Origin: Clostridia bacterium
GTDB taxonomy: Bacteria > Bacillota > Limnochordia > DTU080 > RSA5
DNA length: 64,000 nucleotides
Reading direction: 5' to 3'
Assembly: GCA_002919235.1 (NCBI GenBank)
Contig: PKEX01000008.1
Coordinates: 1-64,000 of the forward strand
Shown here in pieces: positions 50,670 through 59,234 of this stretch. The position numbers were made by a program, and so were the translations under genes. How positions within the stretch are numbered: position 1 is the first letter of the stretch; each line of letters opens with the position of its first letter. A model generated the notes under the pieces. That model searched no databases, had not been told where the DNA came from, and saw only the letters and a program-made list of their open reading frames with translations.

Positions 50670-51950
50670 TCAACCCCCTGGTCGCTGCTGGGCGGACGAG
50701 GCCTGCGCCCCCGGGCCGCCCACCGGGACCAGGCGCGCGCCGCCGGCGCGCGCGTCTTGCCGTGCGGCGCGGGCTGCGTAGAGGACGGACCGGTATACAT
50801 CGAGCGTGCGCTCGGCGACACGCTTCCAATCAAACCGCTCGCGCACCGCCTCCCGGGCGTGCCGGCGCAGCGCCGCGCGGAGAGCGGGAAAATCGAGAGC
50901 CGCGATCAGCTGTTCGGCGAGCGACCACGGGTCGCCCGGGCGAAAGAGAAGGCCGGTGCGGCCGTGCTCGACCACTTCGGCAAGGCCCCCGGCTCCTGCA
51001 GCCACCAGCGGCGCTCCCAGTGCCATCGCCTCGAGCGCCACGATGCCGAAAGGCTCGTAGCGGCTGGGGACGACGGCCACGTCCGCTGCCTGGTAGAGTC
51101 TATTCCGCTCGCCGTCGCCGATATGCCCGGCGAACCGCACCCGGCCCCAAACGCCCAGGTCCCGGGCGAGAGCCTCGAGGCCCTCCCGTTCGGGGCCTTT
51201 GCCCGCCACCACCAGCACGGTCTGGGGGTGTGCGGCCAGGACCCGGGGAAGCGCCCGGATGAGGAGATCCACTCCCTTCTCGTAGACCAGCCTGCCGACG
51301 AAGAAGATCAGGCGCTCGGAGTCGGCGGCGTACCGCCGCCGCGCTTCGAGAATTTCCCCGGGGCTCGCGGTGCGGGGCTCCGGCGCGACCCCGTTGGGAA
51401 TCACGTGCAGCTTGTCCAGGGGCACCTGGAACACTCGGACCAGCTCCTCCCTCATGGCCCGGCTGCAGCAGATGACCCGCCACGCCTCAAAGGCCAGCCA
51501 CCATTCGGTATCGCTGATGTGCCGCTGCACCTCGTTGAAGAGACCGCCGTTGCGGCCCATTTCCGTCGCGTGGATGGTCGCGATCAAAGGGATCTGGAGC
51601 GCATGCTTCACCGCCCGGGCGGCGTGCGCGGTGAGCCAGTCGTGAGCGTGGACCACGTCGAACCGCTCACCCGCCGCCACCCGCTGGAGGACGGCTTGCA
51701 GCATGGCCACGTTGCGCTGCACCACTTCCTGAGCGAACCCCGGGGGACCGGGGGCGTGATCGCGGGCCCGGAGCACGGTGAGGGCGCCCCGTTCTTCCAC
51801 CTCGTCGGCGGCCTCGTGGCGCCTCAACCCGTGGAGCACGGTCACCCTGGAGCCGAGCTCGGCCAGGGCATGGGAAAGCTCAGCCACGTGCCGGCCCAGG
51901 CCGCCGACCACGTGAGGAGGATACTCGGGGGTCAGCATGAGGATGTGCAC
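50670..51950 (-). CDS. GT4-family glycosyltransferase, glycogen synthase-like
   Basis: 426 residues. N-terminal TPEYPPHVVGGLGRHV (a glycogen-synthase-type glycine-rich loop), FDVVHAHDWLTA, C-terminal GRLVYEKGVDLLIRAL and PSRYEPFGIVALEAMA (the E-x7-E nucleotide-sugar motif). It probably uses ADP/UDP-glucose to extend a cytoplasmic alpha-glucan. The Pro/Ala/Gly-rich C-terminal 25 residues are likely disordered. GTG start after GGAGGAG. Confidence 0.9.
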   Translation of the reverse strand: MHILMLTPEYPPHVVGGLGRHVAELSHALAELGSRVTVLHGLRRHEAADEVEERGALTVLRARDHAPGPPGFAQEVVQRNVAMLQAVLQRVAAGERFDVVHAHDWLTAHAARAVKHALQIPLIATIHATEMGRNGGLFNEVQRHISDTEWWLAFEAWRVICCSRAMREELVRVFQVPLDKLHVIPNGVAPEPRTASPGEILEARRRYAADSERLIFFVGRLVYEKGVDLLIRALPRVLAAHPQTVLVVAGKGPEREGLEALARDLGVWGRVRFAGHIGDGERNRLYQAADVAVVPSRYEPFGIVALEAMALGAPLVAAGAGGLAEVVEHGRTGLLFRPGDPWSLAEQLIAALDFPALRAALRRHAREAVRERFDWKRVAERTLDVYRSVLYAARAARQDARAGGARLVPVGGPGAQASSAQQRPGG

Positions 51951-52036
51951 GGGGAAACCGCTCCTCCCGACGAGTGGTGAGCGCTGTTAGTCTCGCCAGG
52001 AGGAGGAAGGGGTATGCGGCGGCCGGCCCAGCCGCC

Positions 52037-52963
52037 TCAGCCGCCGGCGCGCTCTGCCTCTTTCAGGAGCTCCTGCCCGCCCTTCTCCATCAGGCGGAGG
52101 TACACGGCGTCCCGCGCCGCCTCGGGCGCCGCCTCGCGGGACGACGCCCGCACAAGGCGCGAGCCGTCCGGCAGTCCCACGCAGGCGTCGAAAGCCCAGG
52201 CGCCGCCCTCCGGGCGGCAGTAGGCGGCCACGGGCGCGTGGCAGCCGCCTCCCAGGCGGCGGAGGAGCTCCCGCTCGCAGCGGACGGCCGCATGGGTCGC
52301 CCCGTCGTCGATGAGACCGGCCAGCCGTTCCATGGCCCTGTCGCCCTCTCGCACCTGCAGTGCGAGGGCTCCCTGGCCGGCCGCCGGCAAGCACAGCTCA
52401 AAGGGGATGGGCTTGGCCGGCGCCCGGATGCCGGCGCGCACGAGACCGGCCATGGCCAGCACCACGGCGTCCAGCTCGCCGCGGGCCGCCTTCTCCACGC
52501 GCGTATCCACGTTGCCGCGAACAGAGACGAAGACCAGATCGGGCCGGGCGAACGCCAGCTGCGCCCGGCGGCGAGGGGAACCCGTCCCTACCGCCGCACC
52601 GGGCGGCAACGCCTCCAAAGCCGCTCCGTCCCGGCTGACCAGCGCATCCCTGGGATCCTCCCGCACCGGCACCGCCGCGACGGTCAAGCCCGGCGTCTCC
52701 TCCGTGGGCAGATCCTTCAGGCTGTGGACCGCCAGGTCGATGTCGCCCTGGAGAAGCCGCCGTTCCACCTCCCGTACGAAGACGCCCCGCCCGCCCATGG
52801 CCGGCAGGGGTGTCGAGCGGTCCCGGTCCCCTTCCGTCCGCACGGTCACCACGGTGAAGCGGACGCCGGGGGCCGCCTCCTGGAGCCGGGCGATCACCCA
52901 ACGGGTCTGAGCCAGGGCGAGGAGACTCGCCCGGGTGCCGACGCGCACTTCACGGGGAAACAT
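52037..52963 (-). CDS. hemC: Hydroxymethylbilane synthase (porphobilinogen deaminase)
   Basis: 308 residues; polymerises four porphobilinogens. RVGTRASLLALAQ at the N-terminus, DLAVHSLKDLP with the catalytic Asp, VGTGSPRRRAQL, RGNVDTR, and the dipyrromethane-cofactor cysteine Cys241 in LGGGCHAP. AAGGAGGG before the ATG. Third heme gene after hemA and hemX. hemB/hemD/hemL are not in the window. Confidence 0.96.
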   Translation of the reverse strand: MFPREVRVGTRASLLALAQTRWVIARLQEAAPGVRFTVVTVRTEGDRDRSTPLPAMGGRGVFVREVERRLLQGDIDLAVHSLKDLPTEETPGLTVAAVPVREDPRDALVSRDGAALEALPPGAAVGTGSPRRRAQLAFARPDLVFVSVRGNVDTRVEKAARGELDAVVLAMAGLVRAGIRAPAKPIPFELCLPAAGQGALALQVREGDRAMERLAGLIDDGATHAAVRCERELLRRLGGGCHAPVAAYCRPEGGAWAFDACVGLPDGSRLVRASSREAAPEAARDAVYLRLMEKGGQELLKEAERAGG

Positions 52964-52996
52964 AGGATCCCTCCTTAAGGACGGGACGGCCGGGCG

Positions 52997-53821
52997 CTAG
53001 AACCGGTGCACCGTGTCGACCAGCGCTCCCAGTGCGAGGTAGTTCACCGCCACCGCCAAGAGGCCGATGAGGGAGGCGATGGCCGTGCGCCTGCCCCGCC
53101 CGCCGGCGGCTCTCCAGTAAAGGAGCTGGAGCCCGTAGATCAGCCAAGTGATCCAGGCAAAGATCACTTTAGGATCCGCGAGGAGGTACGCCCCCCAGAC
53201 CCGCCTGGACCAGAAGGCGCCGCTCAACAGGCCGAGAGTAAGAAAAGGAAAGCCCAAGACCACCAGGGCCCGGACCAGCCGCTCCAGCGTGTCGAGATCG
53301 GGAAGGGAAAAGCGAAGCCCCGTGAGCTGCTTCCGCTTCAGCTCGCGCTCGAGGATGAGATAGAGGGCGCCGGCCACCGCGGCCAGCGCAAAGGCGGAGT
53401 AGGCGGCGAAGACCGAAGCCGCATGCACCGTCACCCAGGGGCTGGCCAGGGCGGGAAGGAGCTCGCCGCCGCCCGCAGGCCGCCAGAAGATATAAGCGGA
53501 GCCCAGTGCCAGCAGGGGAAGGACCAGCGCCCCTCCCACCCGGATCAGGTAGCGGCGTTCCAGCCACAAAAACCCGCCCGCCACCGCCCAGAGCAGGAGA
53601 AGCGCGCCGTCGGAGAACGCGCCGAAAGGGAGGCTCCGCCAAAGTCCCAGCCGCACCAGCCCGCCGGCCGTCAGCGTCAGCCAGCCGGAGAGGGCGACGG
53701 CGTGAGCCCAAAACGGGAGCCCGGGCCGGCGGCTCCTGAGCGCCGCGACGTACATTCCGGACGCCCCGAAAAAAAGCATCGACGAAGCCAGCAAGAACGC
53801 CAGGGGAAGCCGGTTCACCAC
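52997..53821 (-). CDS. hemX: HemX/CcsA-type membrane protein
   Basis: 274 residues with about eight transmembrane helices and the cytochrome-c-assembly pattern (WVTVHAASVFAAYSAFALAAVAGALYL, FWSRRVWGAYLLADPKVIFAWITWLIY). The full WGxxWxWD heme-handling motif of CcsA is not visible, so HemX, which limits HemA levels in Bacillus, is the better fit given its place between hemA and hemC. Its GTG start overlaps the hemA end by 7 nt. Confidence 0.83.
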   Translation of the reverse strand: MVNRLPLAFLLASSMLFFGASGMYVAALRSRRPGLPFWAHAVALSGWLTLTAGGLVRLGLWRSLPFGAFSDGALLLLWAVAGGFLWLERRYLIRVGGALVLPLLALGSAYIFWRPAGGGELLPALASPWVTVHAASVFAAYSAFALAAVAGALYLILERELKRKQLTGLRFSLPDLDTLERLVRALVVLGFPFLTLGLLSGAFWSRRVWGAYLLADPKVIFAWITWLIYGLQLLYWRAAGGRGRRTAIASLIGLLAVAVNYLALGALVDTVHRF

Positions 53822-55176
53822 GCCGCTCCCTCCCCGGGCCGCAGCGGCCGGAGCCTGACGGCCTCCGGCGCGCCCTTTGGCTCCCGCAGCCCGGACTCCT
53901 CGGGAGGCTCGCCCGCCTCCAGGGAGAACATCTCCGCCACCACCTGGAACACCTGCTCGTGCCTTCCCTGCTCCGCAGAGCGCTTGAGGGCGACGGTGGC
54001 GTCGTGGAGGAGCTTGCCCACGATGGCGTCGGAGACGGCCCTGACCTGCTCCCGCTGCTTCTCGTCCAGCTGGGGCAGGCGCCGCAGCAGCCGTTCGATC
54101 TCCCGGTCCGCCACGGCCTTAAACTTGGCCCGGAGGGCCCGGATCACGGGGTCCGCCAGGCGCTGCCGCAGCCAGCGGCCGAACTCCCTGGCTTGCCGGG
54201 CCACGATGGCTTCGGCGTGGGGCACGTGAAGCCGGCGCTCGGCAGCGTTGGCCTCGACGACGGCCCGCAGGTCGTCGATGTTGTAGAGGAAGACCCCGTC
54301 GAGGGCGTGCACGTCCGGATCCACGTCCCGGGGGACGGCGATATCGATGACAAAGAGCGGTCGTCCTCGGCGCCGGCGCACCGCCCGCTGCACCATGGCC
54401 CGGGTCAGCACCGGCTCTCGGGCGCCGGTGGAGGCGAGGACGATGTCGGCGGCGGCCAGCCGCTCCTCCAGTTCCTCCATGGCCACTGCCTCGCCGCCGA
54501 ACGCGCGGGCCAGGGCCTCCCCGTGCTCCCGCGTCCGGTTGGCCACCCAGATCCGGAGGGAACCGTGATCCGCGAGATTCTTCAGCGCCAGTTCGGCCAT
54601 TTCTCCCGCCCCGAGCAGGAGGATACGCTTCCCGGAGAGGTCGCCGAAGATCTTGCGCGCGAGTTCGACGGCGGCGTAGCTCACCGAGACGGCCCCCCTG
54701 CCGAGGCCCGTCTCCGTCCGGACTCGCTTGCCCACGTGGATCGCCCGCTGAAAGAGATGGGAAAGGATGGGACCGGCGGCGCCGCAGGCGGCCGCGAGGC
54801 GATACGCCTCTTTCACCTGGCCTAGGATCTGGTCTTCGCCCAGCACCAGCGAGCGAAGTCCCGCCGCCACGGCGAAAAGATGGCGGGCAGCCTCTTCCCC
54901 TTCATGGGCGTACAGGGCGCTGAGAAGCGCCGTCTCCCGGCCGGCCTTCGCCCTGCGGGCGAAGAACTCCCGGGCCACCTCCCGGGCGTCGCGCCCGTCG
55001 CCCGTCACCAGGTAGAGCTCCGTGCGGTTGCACGTCGAGACGATGACGGCTTCTTCCGCGCCGGCCGCGGCCAGTTCGGCCAGAGCCGAGGGGATCAGCG
55101 CCGCATCCAGCGATGCGGCCTCGCGAAGCGAGACGTCCGCCGTCTCGTGGCTGACACCGACAACCCAAGGCTGCAC
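53815..55176 (-). CDS. hemA: Glutamyl-tRNA reductase
   Basis: 453 residues; first committed step of C5 heme synthesis, reducing Glu-tRNA to glutamate-1-semialdehyde. Catalytic Cys49 in VSTCNRTELYL, EDQILGQVKEAY, the NADPH site ILLLGAGEMAEL and the DIAVPRDVDPDV motif. C-terminal helical dimerisation domain. GTG start 7 bp past nadE. Confidence 0.96.
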   Translation of the reverse strand: MQPWVVGVSHETADVSLREAASLDAALIPSALAELAAAGAEEAVIVSTCNRTELYLVTGDGRDAREVAREFFARRAKAGRETALLSALYAHEGEEAARHLFAVAAGLRSLVLGEDQILGQVKEAYRLAAACGAAGPILSHLFQRAIHVGKRVRTETGLGRGAVSVSYAAVELARKIFGDLSGKRILLLGAGEMAELALKNLADHGSLRIWVANRTREHGEALARAFGGEAVAMEELEERLAAADIVLASTGAREPVLTRAMVQRAVRRRRGRPLFVIDIAVPRDVDPDVHALDGVFLYNIDDLRAVVEANAAERRLHVPHAEAIVARQAREFGRWLRQRLADPVIRALRAKFKAVADREIERLLRRLPQLDEKQREQVRAVSDAIVGKLLHDATVALKRSAEQGRHEQVFQVVAEMFSLEAGEPPEESGLREPKGAPEAVRLRPLRPGEGAAW

Positions 55177-55183
55177 CGCGCGT

Positions 55184-55945
55184 TCAGACTCCGTTCGTCC
55201 TCGTGATTTTCGCGATGGGGGGCAGGCGGCGCTTGTGCTCGCTCTGCCGCATCATCCGCTCGACCCGCTCCTTGACCTCCGGAGAGGCCTCGCCCGCCAG
55301 GAGGAAACGGTCCAGGTCCGCGTAGGTGACCCCCAGCTCCTCCTCGTCGGTCTGCCCCTCCCAAAGGCCTGCGGAAGGAGCCTTCTCGACGATGCGGGGC
55401 GGGACCCCCAGCTCCCTGGCGAGCGCCCGGACCTCAGCCTTTACCAAGTCCCCGATGGGAAGCAGGTCCACGCCGTTGTCCGCGAACTTGGTAAAGTAGC
55501 CCACGGCCAGCTCCGAGCGGTTGGTGGTGCCGGCCACCAGGTACCCCAGGGCCCGCGCCGCGAAGTGGAGCACAGCCGTCCGGAGCCGGGGTTTCACGTT
55601 GGCTTCCGCCATGCGAAGGCGAGGGGTGCCGGCAGGTTCACCGCGCCCCAGTGCCGCCCGGCACTCAGCGGCCAGGCGGTCAAAGACCCCGGTCAAATCC
55701 ACGGTCACCAAAGGGATGTCAAAGGCCGCGGCCACCAAGGCCGCGTCTTCGGCGTCTTGCGCGGCGCTGTGGCAGGGCATCCAAACGCCGAGCGCGGCGT
55801 CGGGGAAGGCCTCTTTTGCCAGCCCCGCCACCACCGCCGAATCCAGCCCGCCGCTGATGCCGACCACGAGACCGCCGGCTCCCGCCTCGCGCACGCGGTC
55901 CCGCAGCCAGTCCACGATTTCCCGGCGCACCCGCGCTGCGTCCAT
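55184..55945 (-). CDS. nadE: NH3-dependent NAD+ synthetase
   Basis: 253-residue ammonia-type enzyme without a glutaminase domain, forming NAD+ from deamido-NAD+. ATP PP-loop SGGLDS (31-36), GTTNRSE and KFADNGVDLLPIGDL for substrate binding. First gene of the nadE-hemA-hemX-hemC run. A near-consensus promoter lies about 40 bp upstream. Confidence 0.95.
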   Translation of the reverse strand: MDAARVRREIVDWLRDRVREAGAGGLVVGISGGLDSAVVAGLAKEAFPDAALGVWMPCHSAAQDAEDAALVAAAFDIPLVTVDLTGVFDRLAAECRAALGRGEPAGTPRLRMAEANVKPRLRTAVLHFAARALGYLVAGTTNRSELAVGYFTKFADNGVDLLPIGDLVKAEVRALARELGVPPRIVEKAPSAGLWEGQTDEEELGVTYADLDRFLLAGEASPEVKERVERMMRQSEHKRRLPPIAKITRTNGV

Positions 55946-55985
55946 GCCGTTCCCCCGTTCGTACCTGCCGTCTAGGCTTCCTTAA

Positions 55986-56014
55986 ATTCTAAAGCCCGTC
56001 CAGGGCCTTGTCAA
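55986..56014 (-). promoter_or_regulatory. Promoter of the nadE-hemAXC operon
   Basis: -35 TTGACA (56009-56014) and -10 TAGAAT (55986-55991), 17-bp spacer. A short 5-bp inverted repeat (GGCTT at 55975-55979 and AAGCC at 55992-55996) has the -10 in its 12-nt loop; five base pairs are too few to be sure this is not chance. Confidence 0.8.
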
Positions 56015-56047
56015 TTCGGGCCAGCCCTTCCGGGCCGGGCCCGTTCG

Positions 56048-56077
56048 TTGACGCTGGTCGCGGAGCCGTGCTATCAT
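56048..56077 (+). promoter_or_regulatory. Promoter of the GlnR-like regulator gene
   Basis: -35 TTGACG (56048-56053) and -10 TATCAT (56072-56077), 18-bp spacer, about 34 bp before the ATG. It is divergent from the nadE promoter; the two -35 boxes are about 34 bp apart. Confidence 0.75.
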
Positions 56078-56111
56078 CGGATTACCAAGACCGTACGAGA
56101 GGAGACCGGCC

Positions 56112-56540
56112 ATGCGCGTCGATCGTACGGTACCGGTCTACCCCATCGGCGTGGTCGAACGGCTGACGGGCCTGTCCGCCCGGAAGATCCGCTACTACGA
56201 AGCGATGGGGCTCATCACTCCTTCCCGCACCCCGGGGAACCAGCGCCTGTACTCCCCCGCCGACGTCGATCGCCTGCTCGAAATCAAGCGGCTCCTGGCA
56301 GAGGGACTCAACCTCCAGGGCGTGCGGGCCCGCCTCCACGCCACCCACGGCCCGCATCCCGCCGGCGGCGCCCCACCGCCCGAGCATGCCCCTCCCTCCG
56401 ACGTGGACCGGGAGTACATCATCACGCAGATGCGGGCCGGGATGAAGCTCTCCTCGCTCTTTCCCGTCAACAACCAGGCGGCGCTGGCCCGCACCGTGGC
56501 GCGGCGAAGCAGGTCCCCGCGGGCACCTCACTCCACGTAG
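56112..56540 (+). CDS. GlnR/TnrA-like MerR-family regulator
   Basis: 142 residues. The winged-helix MerR domain (10-75) closely follows Bacillus GlnR: VYPIGVVERLTGLSARKIRYYE, then GLITPSRTPGNQRLYS and LLEIKRLLAEGLNLQGV. A Pro/His linker (80-100) follows, and the C-terminus has KLSSLFPVNNQAAL, reminiscent of the short autoinhibitory tail of GlnR/TnrA. It is therefore probably a nitrogen-responsive regulator, but glnA is not adjacent. The stop overlaps the convergent alr stop by 13 bp. Confidence 0.85.
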   Translation: MRVDRTVPVYPIGVVERLTGLSARKIRYYEAMGLITPSRTPGNQRLYSPADVDRLLEIKRLLAEGLNLQGVRARLHATHGPHPAGGAPPPEHAPPSDVDREYIITQMRAGMKLSSLFPVNNQAALARTVARRSRSPRAPHST

Positions 56541-57649
56541 AGCCTGGGCACCCGAGCGGAGATCCCGCAGACGATCTCGTAGTTGATGGTGCCGAGCCGC
56601 TCCGCCCACTCGTCCGCCTCGATGCGCTCTTCGTCCTGCTCCCCGATGAGCACCACTTCGTCGCCTTCCGCCACCGGCGCGTCGCCCACGTCGACGACGG
56701 CCTGGTCCATACAGATGGCGCCCACCACCGGGTAACGGCGTCCGCCGATCAGCACCGAGACCCGGCCGCTCAACCCCCTGCGGAAACCGTCGGCGTAGCC
56801 CACCGGAATCGTGGCCAGGGTGGTCTCGCTCGCCGTCCGGTAGGTGCGGCCGTAGCTCACGGTCATGCCGGCGGGCACGCGCTTTACCGACGCGACCCGG
56901 GTTTTCCACGTCAGCGCCGGCACCAGGCGCAGTTCCCGCTTGAGGCAGGGCGCAGGATAGAGGCCGTAGAGTGCGATCCCCACCCGGGCCATGGTGGTGC
57001 GGCCCCCGTCCAACCGGATCAGCCCGGCGGAATTGAGGATGTGCCGCTGCGGGGGCAGGAGGCCCCGGCGGTCCAGGGCGTCGATGATCGCGTCGAACGC
57101 CTCCATCTGGGCCCGGGCAAACTGGAGATCATCGTCGGCGGTGGCCAGGTGCGAGTAGATGCCCGTCACCTCCACCCCGCCCGCTGCCCGGGCCTCCTGG
57201 GCCAAGGCCAGAGCCTGCTCGGGAAGGACCCCCAGCCGGCCCATGCCCGTGTCCACCTTGAGCTGCACCTGGACGGGGCCGGCCGCCGCCTCCCGGGCCA
57301 CCGCCCTGAGCTGCTGGAAACCGGAGACGGTCGCCGTCAACCGGTAGCGGCGGTACACCTCCGCCGTGCCGGGCACGTAGGCGCCCATCACCAGGATCGG
57401 CGCCTCGATCCCCCCCTCCCGCAGCGCTGCCCCCTCTTCCGGCAGCGCGACCGCCAGGGCCTTCACCCCGCCGGCCAAGGCCGCGCGCGCTGCCGCCAGC
57501 GCGCCGTGCCCGTACCCGTCGGCTTTTACCACCGCCATCAGGTCGAGGCCCTTACGCTTTCCCAACGCGACCAGGGTCTTGGCGTTCTCCGCCATTGCGC
57601 GGGTGCTCACCTCGACCCAGGTGGGGCGGTACCAATTCACGCCCTCCAC
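56528..57649 (-). CDS. alr: Alanine racemase
   Basis: About 373 residues. Provides D-Ala for peptidoglycan. PLP-binding Lys42 in AVVKADGYGHG, KVDTGMGRLG, MARVGIALYG, the SYGRTYR stretch, and catalytic-site GAICMDQAVVDVG. The GTG at 57649 was chosen because it lies 7 bp past the nnr stop, whereas longer readings run through nnr. GAGG lies 11 nt upstream. Confidence 0.94.
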   Translation of the reverse strand: MEGVNWYRPTWVEVSTRAMAENAKTLVALGKRKGLDLMAVVKADGYGHGALAAARAALAGGVKALAVALPEEGAALREGGIEAPILVMGAYVPGTAEVYRRYRLTATVSGFQQLRAVAREAAAGPVQVQLKVDTGMGRLGVLPEQALALAQEARAAGGVEVTGIYSHLATADDDLQFARAQMEAFDAIIDALDRRGLLPPQRHILNSAGLIRLDGGRTTMARVGIALYGLYPAPCLKRELRLVPALTWKTRVASVKRVPAGMTVSYGRTYRTASETTLATIPVGYADGFRRGLSGRVSVLIGGRRYPVVGAICMDQAVVDVGDAPVAEGDEVVLIGEQDEERIEADEWAERLGTINYEIVCGISARVPRLYVE

Positions 57650-57656
57650 AAGGAAC

Positions 57657-59234
57657 TCATCCTCTCTCAAGCTCGGCGAGGGCGGCGGCCACCGCCCGGG
57701 CCACGTCCGACGCCAGGGCGCCGTGCCGTCCCATTTTACTGCCGGCGAGCTCCCCCGCCCTTCCGTGGACGTAGGCACCGAGGGCGGCCGCGGTCTGCGG
57801 CGGATACCCTTGGGCCAGCAGCGAGGCGATGACGCCGGTGAGCACGTCTCCCGTCCCGCCGGTGGCGAGGCTGACGTCCCCCGAGCCGTTGATCACGATG
57901 CCGCCCGCCGCGGGCCGGATCACGGTGGGAGCCCCTTTCAGCACCACCGTGCAGCCGAACTCCTCAGCCAGCCGCTCCGCCGCCTCCCAAGGCGCTCCGG
58001 CCACTTCCGCCGCATCGGTGCCCAGGAGCCTCGCGGCCTCCTTCACATGGGGCGTGAAGATCCAACGGCGCGGGCCCGCGAGGCGCAGGACCTCCCTCTT
58101 GCGGCGGGCGATGGCGTTCAGCGCGTCGGCGTCGATCACCGCAGGGCACGGGCAGCCTTCGAGAAAACGCAGCACAAAGCCGTCCACCCCGGGCCCGCCG
58201 CCCAGTCCCGGGCCGATGGCCACCGCGTCCCCGTCTCGCAGCGCCTCCAGCGCGCGCGCCGCTCCTTCTTCCGCCAAGCCGCCTTCCTGCTCAGCAAGCC
58301 CCCGGGCCGTCGCCTCCGGCACCAGGGACTGGACCAGCGGCAGCTGGCTTTCGGGCCCCATCCAGGTGACCAGGCCCGCTCCCGACCGGAGCGCTCCTTG
58401 GGCCGCCAGCGCCGCGGCTCCCGCCATTCCCCGGGAGCCCGCGACGACCACCACCCGGCCGAAGGTCCCCTTGTGCCCGTGAGGAGGCCGCGGGACCAGC
58501 TGCGCCGCAGCCCACTCCCGCCCGGCCAAGATCCGGTGCGTCACCCGGGCCAAGAGCTCCACGGGAAAGCCGATGTCGGCGACGACCAGCTCGCCGGTGT
58601 GCGCCTTGCCTGGATAGAACAGGTGGCCCACCTTGGGCAGGCCGAAGGTGACGGTTACCGCCGCCCTCACGGCGGCCGGCGCCGCCTTTCCGGTGTCGGC
58701 GTCGACGCCGGTGGGGATGTCCACCGCCACCACCGGCCGTCCCGCCTCGTTCACGGCCTCTGCCATCTCCGCCACCGGCGAACGCAGGGGCCCCCGGGCG
58801 CCCGTCCCCAGAAGGGCGTCGACCACCACGTCGCAGTTCTTGAGAGCGAGGGAGAGCATCCGAAGATCCGTCTCGCCGGCGCTCGCGGCGTGCACCCCCG
58901 CCTTCAGCGCCGCCGTGTAAAACGCCAGCGGTTCGCCCTTTAAGCGGTCGGGAGGCACGGCGGTGGTGACGCGCACGCGGGCGCCCCAGTTGGCGAGGCA
59001 GCGGGCCGCGACGAACCCGTCCCCGCCGTTGTTGCCGCCGCCGCACAGCACGTGCACCCGCGCGCCGGCGACCCTGCCTTCCAGGAGCCTCTCGACCGCC
59101 CGGGCCACTTCCGTTCCGGCCCGCTCCATGAGAGCCGCCGGCGGGATCCGGCACTCCTCCACCGCCTCGCGGTCGATGGCCGCCATCTCGGCGGCCGTCA
59201 CCACGCCCCAGAGAGGGCGCCCGCCGCTACGCAT
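57657..59234 (-). CDS. nnr: Bifunctional NAD(P)HX epimerase/dehydratase
   Basis: 525 residues, two fused domains: an N-terminal YjeF_N epimerase (about 1-215; GGGNNGGDGFVAARCL) and a C-terminal ribokinase-like ADP-dependent dehydratase (about 225-520; GSGDVSLATGGTGDVLTG). Together they repair hydrated NADH/NADPH. It overlaps glmM by 8 nt and precedes alr, a common Gram-positive order. Confidence 0.95.
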   Translation of the reverse strand: MRSGGRPLWGVVTAAEMAAIDREAVEECRIPPAALMERAGTEVARAVERLLEGRVAGARVHVLCGGGNNGGDGFVAARCLANWGARVRVTTAVPPDRLKGEPLAFYTAALKAGVHAASAGETDLRMLSLALKNCDVVVDALLGTGARGPLRSPVAEMAEAVNEAGRPVVAVDIPTGVDADTGKAAPAAVRAAVTVTFGLPKVGHLFYPGKAHTGELVVADIGFPVELLARVTHRILAGREWAAAQLVPRPPHGHKGTFGRVVVVAGSRGMAGAAALAAQGALRSGAGLVTWMGPESQLPLVQSLVPEATARGLAEQEGGLAEEGAARALEALRDGDAVAIGPGLGGGPGVDGFVLRFLEGCPCPAVIDADALNAIARRKREVLRLAGPRRWIFTPHVKEAARLLGTDAAEVAGAPWEAAERLAEEFGCTVVLKGAPTVIRPAAGGIVINGSGDVSLATGGTGDVLTGVIASLLAQGYPPQTAAALGAYVHGRAGELAGSKMGRHGALASDVARAVAAALAELERG

